NCBI GenBank assembly: GCA_020796225.1
Contig: CM036756.1
Coordinates: 44,280,398-44,344,397 of the forward strand
Origin: Arion vulgaris
Lineage: Eukaryota; Mollusca; Gastropoda; Stylommatophora; Arionidae
Direction: 5' to 3'
DNA: 64,000 nucleotides
In this document: piece after piece, positions 10,440-21,050 of the stretch
Layout: each line of letters opens with the position of its first letter
Numbering within the stretch: the stretch's first letter is position 1
The notes under the pieces: generated by a model
What the model was told of the DNA's origin: nothing
Seen by the model: only the letters and a program-made list of their open reading frames with translations
Database searches by the model: none
Made by a program: the position numbers and the translations under genes

Positions 10440-11157
10440 ACATCAAGAGAATACCCCGGAACATCAGAGACATACCCAAACACCATCAGGAGACACACTC
10501 CAACACAATCAGGAGACACATTCCAACAAAAGCAGAAGACATACCCCAACAACATCAGGAGACATACCCAAACAACATCAGGAGTTATAATCAAACAACA
10601 TCAGGAGACATACCCCAACAACATCAGGAGTTATACTCAAACAACATCAGAGACATACCCAACAACATCATGAGTTATACTCAAACAACATCAGGAGTTA
10701 TACTCAAACAACATCAGGAGACATATCCAACACCATCAGGTTATACTCAAACAATATCAGGAGACATATCCCAACACCATCAGGAGTTATACTCAAACAA
10801 TATCAGGAGACATATCCCAACACCATCAGGAGTTATACTCAAGCAATATCAGGAGACATACCCCAACAACATCATGAGTTATACTCAAACAACATCAGGA
10901 GTTATACTCAAACAACATCAGGAGACATATCCCAACACCATCAGGAGTTATACTCAAACAATATCAGGAGACATATCCCAACACCATCAGGAGTTATACT
11001 CAAACAATATCAGGAGACATATCCCAACACCATCAGGAGTTATACTCAAACAATATCAGGAGACATATCCCAACAACATCATGAGTTATACTCAAACAAC
11101 ATCAGGAGTTATACTCAAACAACATCAGGAGACATATCCCAACAACATCAAAGTGAT
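10440..11157. repeat. 23-bp tandem repeat with two alternating unit types
   Basis: Units AACATCAGGAGACATACCCC plus AAC and AACATCAGGAGTTATACTCA plus AAC alternate, forming a 46-bp higher-order unit for much of the array, about 31 units in all. Blocks with ACCATC and AATATC variants also recur. The plus strand is open for 255 codons, but this follows from a stop-free 23-bp unit and is not evidence for a protein. Confidence 0.95.
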
Positions 11158-11452
11158 CAACTAGGAGAACTTTATTTATTTATTTCCTCTGCTTCCGGTA
11201 TGTCTTTTTCTGTCAGGGTATGAGAAGGAATCTGACATGTTCCTTCGAGTGCGTCTTGTTTATGATGGTTCCTACCTTCTCTGATACTTCCGTTGATAAC
11301 TGCAACACTCTGAGTAGACACTTCATCTCCATCTTCAATAGTTTTATTCTGTAATTTGAGGTCACAACAACGTTTTGTAGGGATATCATACTGCCTGGAG
11401 AACGATCGTGTTGTATTTTGCTCTTCTGCAGCAGTGTCCTTGAATACTAACA
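11158..11452 (-). other. Unclassified segment with a 99-codon open frame
   Basis: The minus strand is open over about 11172-11471 and the translation is lysine/glutamate/threonine rich with no motif I know. It sits between two arrays, and the start overlaps the 20-bp array, so a real gene is unlikely. It could be part of a decayed element. Confidence 0.2.
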
Positions 11453-11493
11453 TGCACAATCTAGATTCCAATTACACAATATATATTCCAATT
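11453..11493. repeat. Left remnant of the 20-bp array
   Basis: Two units of ACAATCTAGATTCCAATTAC type lie left of LINE-3; the main array resumes at 12204. The last 11 bases (ATATTCCAATT, 11483-11493) are duplicated at 12204-12214 and mark the LINE-3 insertion. Confidence 0.85.
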
Positions 11494-12203
11494 CATTATC
11501 AAGGTGCGTATCCTTCATAGGACGTTGCTCTCGTTGCAGCACATCCGAAATTCACTCTGTCTCTAGCCAATTCACCCACTTCGTCGATGGTCATATTCAT
11601 GGTTTATTTAATATCTTGTAGCCATTTTCTTCTTGGTCTGCCTCTGTCATTGCGCCCTGGGACACTGCCCTCTAGTATTGTTCTTTCCAGGCCATCGTGA
11701 CGTTTGATGTGACAAAAGTATGTAATTTTTCTGTATAGTATGTTGTTTATCAGCCAATTCTCTTTAATATTTAGTTCTTTCTGGACAACAGTGTTCTTTC
11801 TTTTGTCTGTCCATGGTATTCGAAGGATCTTTCTGTAGCATTTAGTTTCAAAGGACTGGATTTTCGTTCTTGTTTTTGTGTAATAGTCCATGATTCACAA
11901 CCATAAGTAGCCACAGGGAAGACAGAGAGAAAATGTTGGATGGTCTGACTTCATGACACGGTAGAGCTTCAACATCTGAGTTGATAGCAAACACCAACGA
12001 CAGAGATTTGTGGAGATCAATGATCGCCTACTCCAGCCGGCACGGCACCTGATGATGATGAAGTAGCCACTGGGAAAATGCATGCTCTTAATATTTTTAA
12101 TTTTAATATTTTGCTGGTGCTCTGCTACATGCTCTTCATTGTGTTTAACTTCTTGATGGCTATTGTCAATCTTCTTGAGATCTATTTGGAGCAACCAAAT
12201 GAA
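11494..12203 (-). mobile_element. LINE-3, 5'-truncated, inserted in the 20-bp array
   Basis: The minus strand encodes TRTKIQSFETKCYRKILRIP, LNIKENWLINNILYRKITYF, HIKRHDGLERTILEG and GRPRRKWLQDIK, the RT C-terminal region of LINE-3. Upstream sequence (12071-12200) matches 36085-36220. An 11-bp target duplication, ATATTCCAATT at 11483-11493 and 12204-12214, bounds the insertion. A LINE-4 tail interrupts it at 11915-12060. Confidence 0.9.
11915..12060 (+). mobile_element. LINE-4 3' tail inserted in LINE-3, 10-bp TSD
   Basis: This 146-bp piece ends GGCACGGCACCTGATGATGATG, as do LINE-4 copies at 978 and 39650. It is flanked by AAGTAGCCAC at 11905-11914 and 12061-12070, a perfect 10-bp target duplication. 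It interrupts LINE-3 exactly where the intact copy at 36085 is continuous. Confidence 0.9.
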
Positions 12204-12620
12204 ATATTCCAATTACAAACAATATATATTACAATTACAAACAACCTATATTTCAACTACACAATCTATATTACAATTACACAATCTATATTACAACTAC
12301 ACAATCTATATTACAATTACACAATCTATATTACAATTACACAATCTATATTACAACTACACAATCTATATTACAATTACACAATCTATATTACAATTAC
12401 ACAATCTATATTCCAATTACACAATCTATATTACAATTACACAATCTATATTACAATTACACAATCTATATTACAATTAAACAATCTATAAGATTACACA
12501 ATCTATATTACAATTACACAATCTATATTCCAATTACACAATCTATATTACAATTACACAATCTATATTCAACTAACAATCTATATTACAATTACACAAT
12601 CTAGTTTACCATCAAACAAT
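12204..12620. repeat. 20-bp tandem repeat, about 20 copies
   Basis: ACAATCTATATTACAATTAC recurs with 20-bp period. A/C changes (ATTCCAATT) and a few short deletions occur near 12490 and 12570. The unit encodes LQLHNLYYNYTIYIT-like peptides in all frames, which I treat as an artefact. Confidence 0.95.
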
Positions 12621-13050
12621 ATACTCCATGTGGTTATCAGCGACACAAACGTTTAATCACAACTACATCATTTGTTTTGCATTAGTAATCGATTTTGATT
12701 GATGAACAGGTTCTCAAGAAACAGGAAAACCTTCAACACAATAGCCTACAGTTTATGAAACAAAATAACAAATCGTTCAATTTCCATAGCTTCAGTAATA
12801 AATTGTTCAATATGTGTCCCTTGTAGTAACACAATATTCCAATTTGGGGTGGATAAATGAAGGGAAACCTCTGGTAATGAAAATGTCACCACCTTGTCAG
12901 TCTCATCGATAGAAATTGATAAGTTCATACAGTGCTGTTCGTCGGTTGCTTAGCGGCCGTTTGTTGTATGAGGACAGAGAAACTGATGATGTATATATCT
13001 ATAGATTGAAGGAGATTGGAATGACAGAATGTTGGAGTAAAACTGGATGC
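12621..13050. other. Stretch without a recognisable gene
   Basis: No element or coding signal recognised; the short open frames here have no known motif. Confidence 0.45.
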
Positions 13051-13054
13051 ATCC

Positions 13055-13312
13055 TCTTCTTCTTCTTTTGTCGTCACACTGCTACCGGGTTGTTGCACAG
13101 TGTCGTGTTTTTCTGTTTTTGTCTTGCGCTGTTCTGGTGGTTTGGGTGACTGCTATTTTTGCTCTTTGACAGGATTCTGCTGTACCATCTAACCAGCCTT
13201 TTCGTTGTCTTCCTCTCGCCTACTTTCCTGCTGTTCTGTTGTAGAAAGCTTTGTATACTATGAAATTTGGATGCATTCTTATTAAGAGGCCAAACCACTT
13301 CATTCTTATTGG
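13055..13312 (-). mobile_element. LINE-1 3' fragment
   Basis: The minus strand matches the LINE-1 tail at 60500-60760: the LNKNASKFHSIQSFLQQN frame and the GERKTTKRLVRWYSRILSKS frame are shifted readings of the NRTSGKKARGRPRKRW region. It ends at CTTCTTCTTCTTTTGTCGTC, the (GAA)n tail. Confidence 0.8.
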
Positions 13313-13454
13313 ATGCATGAAGAGCAGAATGGGGAGTATAGTTAACCAGCGAGTCATACGAATCATCGGCATGCAGACTCTTAGACATCTGTTGGGGTAG
13401 ATAGAGCATATTTGGATATCTCAGAGTGCTTCGCAAAGGATATCCCATGAGGTC

Positions 13455-13536
13455 GATTCAGTAACAAATAACCAATAACATATTTATACCGTAACAAACA
13501 CTTTACGACGTTTTTATGCAGTAACAATTAATATCT
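13455..13536. repeat. Left part of the 26-bp array
   Basis: CAGTAACAA, TATTTATACCGTAACAA and TTTTTATGCAGTAACAATTA are units of the array that resumes at 14330. The terminal CAATTAATATCT at 13525-13536 is duplicated at 14070-14081. Confidence 0.8.
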
Positions 13537-14069
13537 ACCTTCCTACCAGCTGGCACCATTGCTACAACACACAAAGATCAAGATGGAAATGAAAAGACAG
13601 ATGATAAAAAGTATTTTCCTACCAACACTTTGTTACCAGTGCCAAACTTGGTCTCTTACAGCAATACACCACAGAAAGCTCACGACGTGTGAAATGAAAT
13701 GCTTGAGGAAGGCAATGGGAGTCACCAGGAGAGACAGACTACGAAATGAGGACATCAGAAGCAGAGTGGGCATAACTTCATGCACCGAATACATTGAAAG
13801 ACAACAAACGCAATGGTTTGGACATTTAATGAGAATGAAATACAACCAACCACCAATAACACATACAATAAAAAGAGATCGGGTAATAGAGCTAAGGAAG
13901 ACTAAGAAAAGATGGATAGACAATATCAAGACCACACTACATCAACACGGATACAACACAACAAGGGTGACTCATCTGGCCATAGAACGCAAATTAAAGC
14001 TTCCATCCCTCCGCTTAACGGCAATAGTGGACAGCCAACTACATCTTCCACCTGGGAATAGATAATAAT
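13537..14069 (+). mobile_element. LINE-2, 5'-truncated copy with 12-bp TSD
   Basis: An open frame (13559-14065, 168 codons) covers the RT thumb to C-terminus. MKRQMIKSIFLPTLCYQCQT precedes a TWSLT motif, HHRKLTTCEMKCLRKAMGVT, RDRLRNEDIR, RQQTQWFGHLMRM and KKRWIDNIKTTLHQHGYNTT. The RT catalytic motifs lie upstream and are absent. CAATTAATATCT flanks it at 13525-13536 and 14070-14081. Being open, it is probably among the youngest LINE copies here. The (GATAAT) tail fits target-primed insertion. The same 3' coding segment seeds the satellite at 17.5 kb. Confidence 0.9.
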
Positions 14070-14081
14070 CAATTAATATCT

Positions 14082-14340
14082 CTGTGGCTAAGTGGTTAAA
14101 CCCTTTTGCATTGTGAGTCGAAGGTCGTGGGTTCGAATCCGGACCGCGCCGTTCTGTTCACGAGTGCGATTTTCCAGAGACCCTAGGATTGTTGCTGGAG
14201 CTACGTGCAATACTTTGTGCAATACTTTGTGCAATACTTTCGTCAGGTGGCGTGCCATTTCTGTGGAGAGGGACCAAGCCATATGGGGTAAATACCCGAA
14301 GCAATGAAGTCAATCCTTCGGCTTTAAAACCCTTTTAAAA
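14082..14340 (+). mobile_element. SINE C, full copy
   Basis: The tRNA-like head has TGGCTAAGTGGTTAAACCC (A box) and GGTCGTGGGTTCGAATCCGG (B box). The body reads CCGCGCCGTTCTGTTCACGA, CAGAGACCCTAGGATTGTTG, GGTGGCGTGCCATTTCTG and AAGTCAATCCTTCGGCTTTA. GTGCAATACTTT is repeated three times at about 14206-14240. It sits between LINE-2 and the 26-bp array. Confidence 0.9.
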
Positions 14341-15255
14341 TTAATGTCGTATTTATGAAGTAACAATTAATGATGTATTTATGCAATAACAATTAATGAT
14401 GTATATGAAGCAACAATTAATGATGTATTTATGCAGTAACAATTAATTATTTTTTATTTTTGTTTAGGGCCCCACCCCGGATGTGCCATACCAGGTGGAC
14501 CCGTACAACGGAACGTGAAAACGTTTATAAACTATCAATCACCATTAATCCTTCGATCGATGGCATTCCTAGTTTTGTACAAGGGTAGCCTTGGGTAACA
14601 TTAATGTGGCATTTAATGAAGGCTTCCGACCTTCGGCTTCGATCAAATGGGTACTGGTTCCGTAACACAAGCTGTTACCTTTGTGAATCCATATAATGAG
14701 CCACGTGACAGATATCAATCGATACAGATACTACACTTTGATCTTAGCCAAAAGGCCGTAACAATTAATGATGTATTATGAAGTAACAATTAAGGATGTA
14801 TTTATGCAGTAACAATTAATGATGTATTCATGCAGTAACAATTAATGGCGTATTTATAAAGTTACAATTAATGATGTATTTATGCAGTAACAATTAATGA
14901 TGTATTTATGCAGTAACAATTAATGGTATTTATAAGTTACAATTAATGATGTATTTATGCAGTAACAATTAATGATGTATTTATGCGTAACAAAATGATG
15001 TATTTATGAGTTACAATTAATGATGTATTTATGCAGTAACAATTAATGATGTATTTATGCAAAAGATTAATCAATTAATGATGTATTTATGCAGTAAACA
15101 ATGATGTATTGAGTTATTAATGATGTATTTAGGCAGTAACAATTAATGATGTATTTATGCAGAAACAATTAATGTCGTATTTATGCAGTAACAAGTACTG
15201 ACGTATTTATGCAGTAACAATTAATGACGTATTTATGCAGAAACAATTAATAACA
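14330..15255. repeat. 26-bp tandem repeat, split by a U2-like insert
   Basis: AACAATTAATGATGTATTTA plus TGCAGT gives the 26-bp unit. Units occupy 14330-14456 and 14759-15255. Copies around 14930-15110 contain many short deletions. The ATTAAT core supplied the target site for LINE-2. Confidence 0.95.
14457..14758 (-). ncRNA. U2 snRNA-like retroposed pseudogene
   Basis: On the minus strand the sequence starts CGGCCTTTTGGCTAAGATCA (14758 leftward) and continues AAGTGTAGTATCTG. This is the highly conserved 5' region of U2 snRNA, including the GUAGUA branch-site recognition sequence. Later parts match U2 loosely: GATATCTGTCACGTGGCTC, TTATATGGATT, and a terminal CCACCTGGTATGGCACATCC hairpin that can close with GGGTGGGGCCC, as in U2 stem-loop IV. 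The first 8-9 bases of U2 are missing, the Sm site is not recognisable, and the total of about 290 nt is roughly 100 longer than normal U2. An A-rich stretch (AAACAAAAATAAAAAAT) follows the 3' end. I read it as a retroposed U2 or U2-headed SINE inserted in the 26-bp array, not a working gene. Confidence 0.65.
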
Positions 15256-15257
15256 TA

Positions 15258-15370
15258 TTTATAGTCGCATAACTTGCACAACGCACAATCGCTCTTAGTT
15301 TTCTGGATCACATAGAAATCACAAAGAGTGGGTTAACAAGTGATCGATATGGAGCGTTCGAAGAAGAAGA
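15258..15370 (+). mobile_element. SINE E, 3' fragment
   Basis: GTCGCATAACTTGCACAACG, CAATCGCTCTTAG, AATCACAAAGAGTGGGTTAA, CAAGTGATCGATATGGAGCG and a GAAGAAGAAG tail match the 3' half of SINE E at 49500-49622. Confidence 0.8.
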
Positions 15371-15995
15371 TAGAACAAACATGACAGAGAACATTTTTAT
15401 CAACAGAGAACAAAATAGAAAATGTGAACAGTTTTGAATATCGTTGTTCACTGCTAAGAAAAGATGGAAATTGAATGAATGAAATTAAAAGAAGAACAAG
15501 TATATCCTTACCAAAAATTGAACAACTAAATACAAAATAGACTATAATTTCTAGGAAAACAAAGATCAGAAGAGCATGCATATTTTCCAGTGGCAACGTA
15601 TGGGTGTAAAACATAGACATTTAGCAATGAAGTGTAAAAGATATATGTGTTTTTGAATATAAGTGTTACAGAAGAGTCCCCATAAATCACGGACAGAGAA
15701 AAGATGAAATAGGCCGTTACCTCCCAAAATAAAACCTGCAGAATCAAAGAACTGGCAGATGCTAATGAGAAAATTGAAGTACTTTGGACATATAAAAAGG
15801 CACGAAGGGTTGGAGAAGACCATTATTGACAAAGACATTCGTGCAAAGAGGTGAAGAGACAAAACAAAATGGGTTCATTATGTAACTGATGATCTGAGCA
15901 TGACGGCTGCGGAGGCAAAATATCTGTTATATGAAAGAGAGAAATTCCAAACAACTGTTATGGTGGCAATGTTCTACTCAATAAAATCTATTTTA
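15371..15995 (+). mobile_element. LINE-7, decayed RT C-terminal copy
   Basis: The plus strand shows a broken frame ending KLKYFGHIKRHEGLEKTII, then KWVHYVTDDLSMTAAEAKYL and REKFQTTVMVAMF. These are the last segments of a LINE ORF shared with 57800-58010 (-), 62245-62435 (+) and 63430-63715 (-). Upstream, SMHIFQWQRMGVK and CKRYMCF are degraded RT thumb sequence. Frames change several times. Confidence 0.8.
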
Positions 15996-16061
15996 TGAAT
16001 ATATACAAGGACATTTAGATGAAGTAGTATAGATATATAAAGAATTACTAAACGAAATAAT

Positions 16062-16265
16062 ATCCCGCCTGCTCGGCGTTGTCGTAGCGCGTTGGACGAC
16101 GGGTGACAAGCCCCCTGTGAGTGTGGGTTCAATTCCGCTGGCTGGCAGCAAAGCCACAGGTTCTCCAGATTTACGGTGTTCGTGGCACCGAACTGAAGTG
16201 TTACGATGTCGATGGCACCGAGCCGAAGAGCTCAAGCGTGCTTCTGGATCGAAAAAGAAGCGATA
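16062..16265 (+). mobile_element. SINE F, tRNA-headed
   Basis: The A box region is GTCGTAGCGCGTTGGACGAC and the B box region GTGTGGGTTCAATTCCGCTG. The body is CAGATTTACGGTGTTCGTGG, CACCGAACTGAAGTGTTACG and CCGAAGAGCTCAAGCGTGC, ending in a GAAAAAGAAG tail. A badly scrambled relative is at 22440-22640. Confidence 0.75.
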
Positions 16266-16269
16266 GCGA

Positions 16270-16740
16270 CAAGGAAAATGATAGCATGTAATATAAATAT
16301 GAAGATTAGATGAAATAATATAGATAGGAAATACTAGATGAAATGAACGAAGGACGTGACAGCATACATTGAGTGGAAAGCAGAAAAGTGTAAGAGGTTA
16401 GTTCTACATCGTGTAAGTGTTAAATTGGGATGCCTGGGAGAAAAAACAAGAGATGGAGAGAGTAATGATAATGGTAAGAGATAGTTAGAAAAGAAAAATC
16501 GAGAACTGCCTATCAAAGAAAATTAAATTTGTGAAATGAAGATTGAATTTAGTTTAAACTGAGCAACACGTACAACTAAGAAACAAATGACTTCAATTTG
16601 TCAGTGTATACACAATTTATGCCCCACAACAAGGTTTAACATGAATCTATAATAATTAAATACAATTACAAAGTTTTTCCTACGAGAGGAGTTAATTCTT
16701 ATTTTTCATGCCTATACTCTCTGATATAACCAAAATAAGG
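16270..16740. other. AT-rich stretch without a recognisable gene
   Basis: GATGAAATAATATAGATA-like phrases near 16020-16330 hint at a weak short repeat. Nothing else recognised. Confidence 0.4.
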
Positions 16741-16744
16741 TTTG

Positions 16745-16985
16745 TTCTTATGTTGAAAGCGGCGTGTCTCGGCTCAAAGAGGCCTTAGTCCCATATATAA
16801 CAAACATACTTTTCAGACCTTTGGGTAAAATGTGCATGTCACTTCATTCTTCTAGGCAATAATGTGCAGTAGGTAGGATTGTCAGTTCCTTTCCTCACGT
16901 GTGAAACGTCGAGTGTGGGATTGAACTGACAACCCTCTTGTGTCCGAACCGATAGGTCACCGTTTACGCTAATCCGTCCCACATA
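16745..16985 (-). mobile_element. SINE G, tRNA-headed, minus strand
   Basis: The reverse complement reads GTGGGACGGATTAGCGTAAA then CGGTGACCTATCGG and GTTGTCAGTTCAATCCCACA, a tRNA-like A/B box pair. The body continues CGTTTCACACGTGAGGAAAG and CCTACTGCACATTATTGCC. A second copy is at 57595-57765 (-). Confidence 0.75.
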
Positions 16986-16989
16986 CAAA

Positions 16990-17495
16990 TAACTAATCCG
17001 AATCTACTAAGCATAATTTCAATTCTAGTCTTCTACTGACCTGTGGTCATCGATAAGCAAGGACAAATGAACTATGACATTCTACTCAATTCTAGACATA
17101 TCTAAACAAATCAAGGTCCACTGCAAGAACGGTCAATTAGTCATCAATTTCACAAATTCAGGCTTGAACATCCATTTGCGTCCTCGCTAATTGAAGTTCT
17201 AGAGCTGTTAGAGGCTAGCTAACTCAGACAGGTAATGGGTGGCTGTTTCAGAAGAATAAATAGTGTACGTTGCCAAGATACTAAGTGTTAGTGATCAGAA
17301 AAGTAGAAGAGGATACAACAAACATGAACTATGAGCAACAAACAACACTGTCATCTTTGTTGTTTTTGTTACATAATTCCATTTTAATTCATTTTTAATT
17401 TACTAACTTCCAAATCAAATATTTTACAAATCTTTGGAGCATTTATTCAACAAATTGAAGAATAACTAACGAAATCGAGCATATATGTACAAAAA
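16990..17495. other. Stretch without a recognisable gene
   Basis: AT-rich sequence with no element or coding signal that I recognise. Confidence 0.45.
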
Positions 17496-17499
17496 AACT

Positions 17500-18375
17500 C
17501 GCCAATATATAATACACTAAATAAACACGGATCTAACACAACAAGTACGACTCATCTGACCCTGGAACGCAAATTAAAGCTTCCATCCTCAAAGCTTAAC
17601 ATCAAGAGTGGACCGGATCTAACACAACAAGTACGACTCATCTGACCCTGGAACGCAAATTAAAGCTTCCATGCCTCAAAGCTTAACATCAAGAGTGGAC
17701 CGGATCTAACACAACAAGTACGACTCATCTGACCCTGGAACGCAAATTAAAGCTTCCATCCCTACGCTTAACATCAAGAGTGGACCGGATCTAACACAAC
17801 AAGTACGACTCATCTGACCCTGGAACGCAAATTAAAGCTTCCATGCCTCAAAGCTTAACATCAAGAGTGGACCGGATCTAACACAACAAGTACGACTCAT
17901 CTGACCCTGGAACGCAAATTAAAGCTTCCATCCCTACGCTTAACATCAAGAGTGGACCGGATCTAACACAACAAGTACGACTCATCTGACCCTGGAACGC
18001 AAATTAAAGCTTCCATGCCTCAAAGCTTAACATCAAGAGTGGACCGGATCTAACACAACAAGTACGACTCATCTGACCCTGGAACGCAAATTAAAGCTTC
18101 CATCCCTACGCTTAACATCAAGAGTGGACCGGATCTAACACAACAAGTACGACTCATCTGACCCTGGAACGCAAATTAAAGCTTCCATGCCTCAAAGCTT
18201 AACATCAAGAGTGGACCGGATCTAACACAACAAGTACGACTCATCTGACCCTGGAACGCAAATTAAAGCTTCCATGCCTCAAAGCTTAACATCAAGAGTG
18301 GACCGGATCTAACACAACAAGTACGACTCATCTGACCCTGGAACGCAAATTAAAGCTTCCATGCCTCAAAGCTTA
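17500..18375 (+). repeat. LINE-2-derived satellite, block 1 (85-87 bp units)
   Basis: The unit carries CTAACACAACAAGTACGACT, CATCTGACCCTGGAACGCAA, ATTAAAGCTTCCAT and AACATCAAGAGTGGACCGGA. This is the 3' coding end of LINE-2: it translates as NTTSTTHLTLERKLKLPSL, compared with NTTRVTHLAIERKLKLPSL at 13950. Two unit types occur: one with CCTCAAAGCTT (87 bp) and one with CCTACGCTT (85 bp). They alternate over most of the block, giving a 172-bp higher-order period, and then only the 87-bp type remains. About ten units. Confidence 0.95.
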
Positions 18376-21050
18376 ACATCAAGAGTGGACAACGAGATCC
18401 ATCCCTCAAAGCTTAACATCAGAGTGACACGAGATCCATCCTCAAAGCTAACATCAAGATGGACAACGAGATCCATCCTCAAAGCTTAACATCAAGAGTG
18501 GACAACGGATCCATCCTCAAAGCTAACATCAAGAGTGGACAATCGAGATCCATGCCTCAAAGCTTAACATCAAGAGTGGACAACGAGATCCATCCTCAAA
18601 GCTAACATCAAGAGTGGACAAGAGATTCCATCCCTCAAAGCTTAACATCAAGAGTGGACAACGAGATCCATCCTCAAAGCTAACATCAAGAGGGACAACG
18701 AGATCCATGCCTCAAAGCAACATCAAGAGTGGACAACGAGATCCATGCCTCAAAGCTTAACATCAAGAGTGGACAACGAGATCCATCTCAAGCTTAACAT
18801 CAAGAGTGACAACGAGATCATGCCTCAAAGCTAACATCAAGATGGACAACGAGATCCATGCCTCAAAGCTTAACATCAAGAGTGGACAACGAGATCCATC
18901 CCTCAAAGCTTAACATCAAGAGTGGACAACGAGATCCATCCCTCAAAGCTTAACATCAAGAGTGGACAACGAGATCCATCCTCAAAGCTAACATCAGAGT
19001 GGACAACGAGATCCATCCTCAAGCTTAACATCAAGAGTGGACAACGAGATCCATCCTCAAGCTTAACATCAAGAGTGGACAACGAGATCATCCTCAAAGC
19101 TTAACATCAAGATGGACAACAGATCCATCCCTCAAAGCTTAACATCAAGAGTGGACAACGAGATCCATCCCTCAAAGCTTAACATCAAGAGTGACAACGA
19201 GATCCATCCTCAAAGCTTAACATCAAGAGTGGACAACGAGATCCATCCTCAAAGCTAACATCAAGAGTGGACAACGAGATCCATCCTCAAAGCTAACATC
19301 AAGAGTGGACACGGATCCATCCTCAAAGCTTAACATCAAGAGTGACAAGAGATCCATCCCTCAAAGCTTAACATCAAGAGTGGACAACGAGATCCATCCC
19401 TCAAAGCTTAACATCAAGAGTGGACAACGAGATCCATCCCTCAAAGCTTAACATCAAGAGTGAGTGGACAACGAGATCCATGCCTCAAGCTAACATCAAA
19501 GTGAGTGACAACAGATCCATGCCTCAAAGCTTAACATCAAGAGTGGAAACGAGATCCATCCTCAAAGCTTAACATCAAGAGTGAGTGGACAAGAGATCCA
19601 TGCCTCAAAGCTTAACATCAAGAGTGGACAACGAGATCCATGCCTCAAAGCTTAACATCAAGAGTGAGTGGACAAGGATCCATCCCTCAAAGCTTAACAT
19701 CAAGAGTGGTGGACAACGAGATCCATCCTCAAAGCTTAACATCAAGAGTGGGTGGACAACGAGATCCATCCCTCAAAGCTTAACATCAAGAGTGAGTGGA
19801 CCGGATCCATGCCTCAAAGCTTAACATCAAGAGTGAGTGGACAACGAGATCCATCCCTCAAAGCTTAACATCAAGAGTGGACAACGAGATCCATCCTCAA
19901 AGTAACATCAAGAGTGTGACAACGATCCATCCCTCAAAGCTTAACATCAAGAGTGGACAACGAGATCCATCCCTCAAAGCTTAACATCAAGATGGGTGGA
20001 CAAGAGATCCATCCTCAAAGCTTAAATCAAGAGTGTGGACAACGAGATCCATCCTCAAAGCTTAACATCAAGAGTGGACAACGAGATCCATCCTCAAAGC
20101 TAACATCAAGAGTGAGTGGACAACGAGATCCATGCCTCAAAGCTTAACATCAAGAGGAGTGGACAACGGATCCATGCCTCAAAGCTTAACATCAAGAGTG
20201 AGTGGACAATGAGTCCATCCTCAAAGCTTAACATCAAGAGGGTGGACAACGAGATCCATCCTCAAAGCTTAACATCAAGAGTGGGTGGACAACGGATCCA
20301 TCCTCAAAGCTTAACATCAAGAGTGAGTGGACAACGAGATCCATGCCTCAAGCTAACATCAAGAGGATGGACAAGAGATCCATCCCTCAAAGCTTAACAT
20401 CAAGAGGGTGGACAACGGATCCATCCTCAAAGCTAACATCAAGAGTGGTGAAACGGATCCATCCCTCAAAGCTTAACATCAAGAGTGGACAACGAGATCC
20501 ATCCCTCAAAGCTTAACATCAAGAGTGAGTGACAAGGATCCATCCTCAAAGCTTAACATCAAGAGTGGCGGAATCAGATCCATCCTCAAAGCTAACATCA
20601 AGAGTGGACAACGAGATCCATCCTCAAAGCTTAACATCAAGAGTGGGTGGACAACGGATCCATCCTCAAAGCTAACATCAAGAGTGGACAACGAATCCAT
20701 CCTCAAAGCTTAACATCAAGAGGGGTGGACACGAGATCCATCCTCAAAGCTAACATCAAGAGTGGGTGGACAGCAGATCCATCCTCAAAGCTTAACATCA
20801 AGAGTGAGGACAACGAGATCCATGCCTCAAAGCTTAACATCAAGAGTGAGTGGACAACGAGATCCATCCCTCAAAGCTTAACATCAAGAGTGGTGGACAA
20901 CGAGATCCATCCTCAAAGCTTAACATCAAGATGGTGGACAACGAGATCCATCCTCAAAGCTTAACATCAAGAGTGGACAACGGATCCATCCTCAAAGCTA
21001 ACATCAAGAGTGGACAACGAATCCATCCTCAAAGCTTAACATCAAGAGTG
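18376..21050 (+). repeat. LINE-2-derived satellite, block 2 (about 40-bp units)
   Basis: Units are CAACGAGATCCATCCCTCAA plus AGCTTAACATCAAGAGTGGA, 40 bp, about 65 copies. Each keeps the AAAGCTTAACATCAAGAGTG part of the block-1 unit but has lost the roughly 47-bp stretch encoding the NTT...KLK region. Many units lack one base or carry an extra GAGTG. Short open frames on both strands are products of the repeat. Confidence 0.95.

Noticed and set aside
10397..11164. 255-codon open frame on the plus strand
   Set aside because: It lies entirely in the 23-bp array; stop-free units explain its length and it has no protein domain.
12078..12491. 137-codon frame rich in Leu, Tyr and Thr
   Set aside because: Translation of the 20-bp array; the first part is antisense LINE-3.
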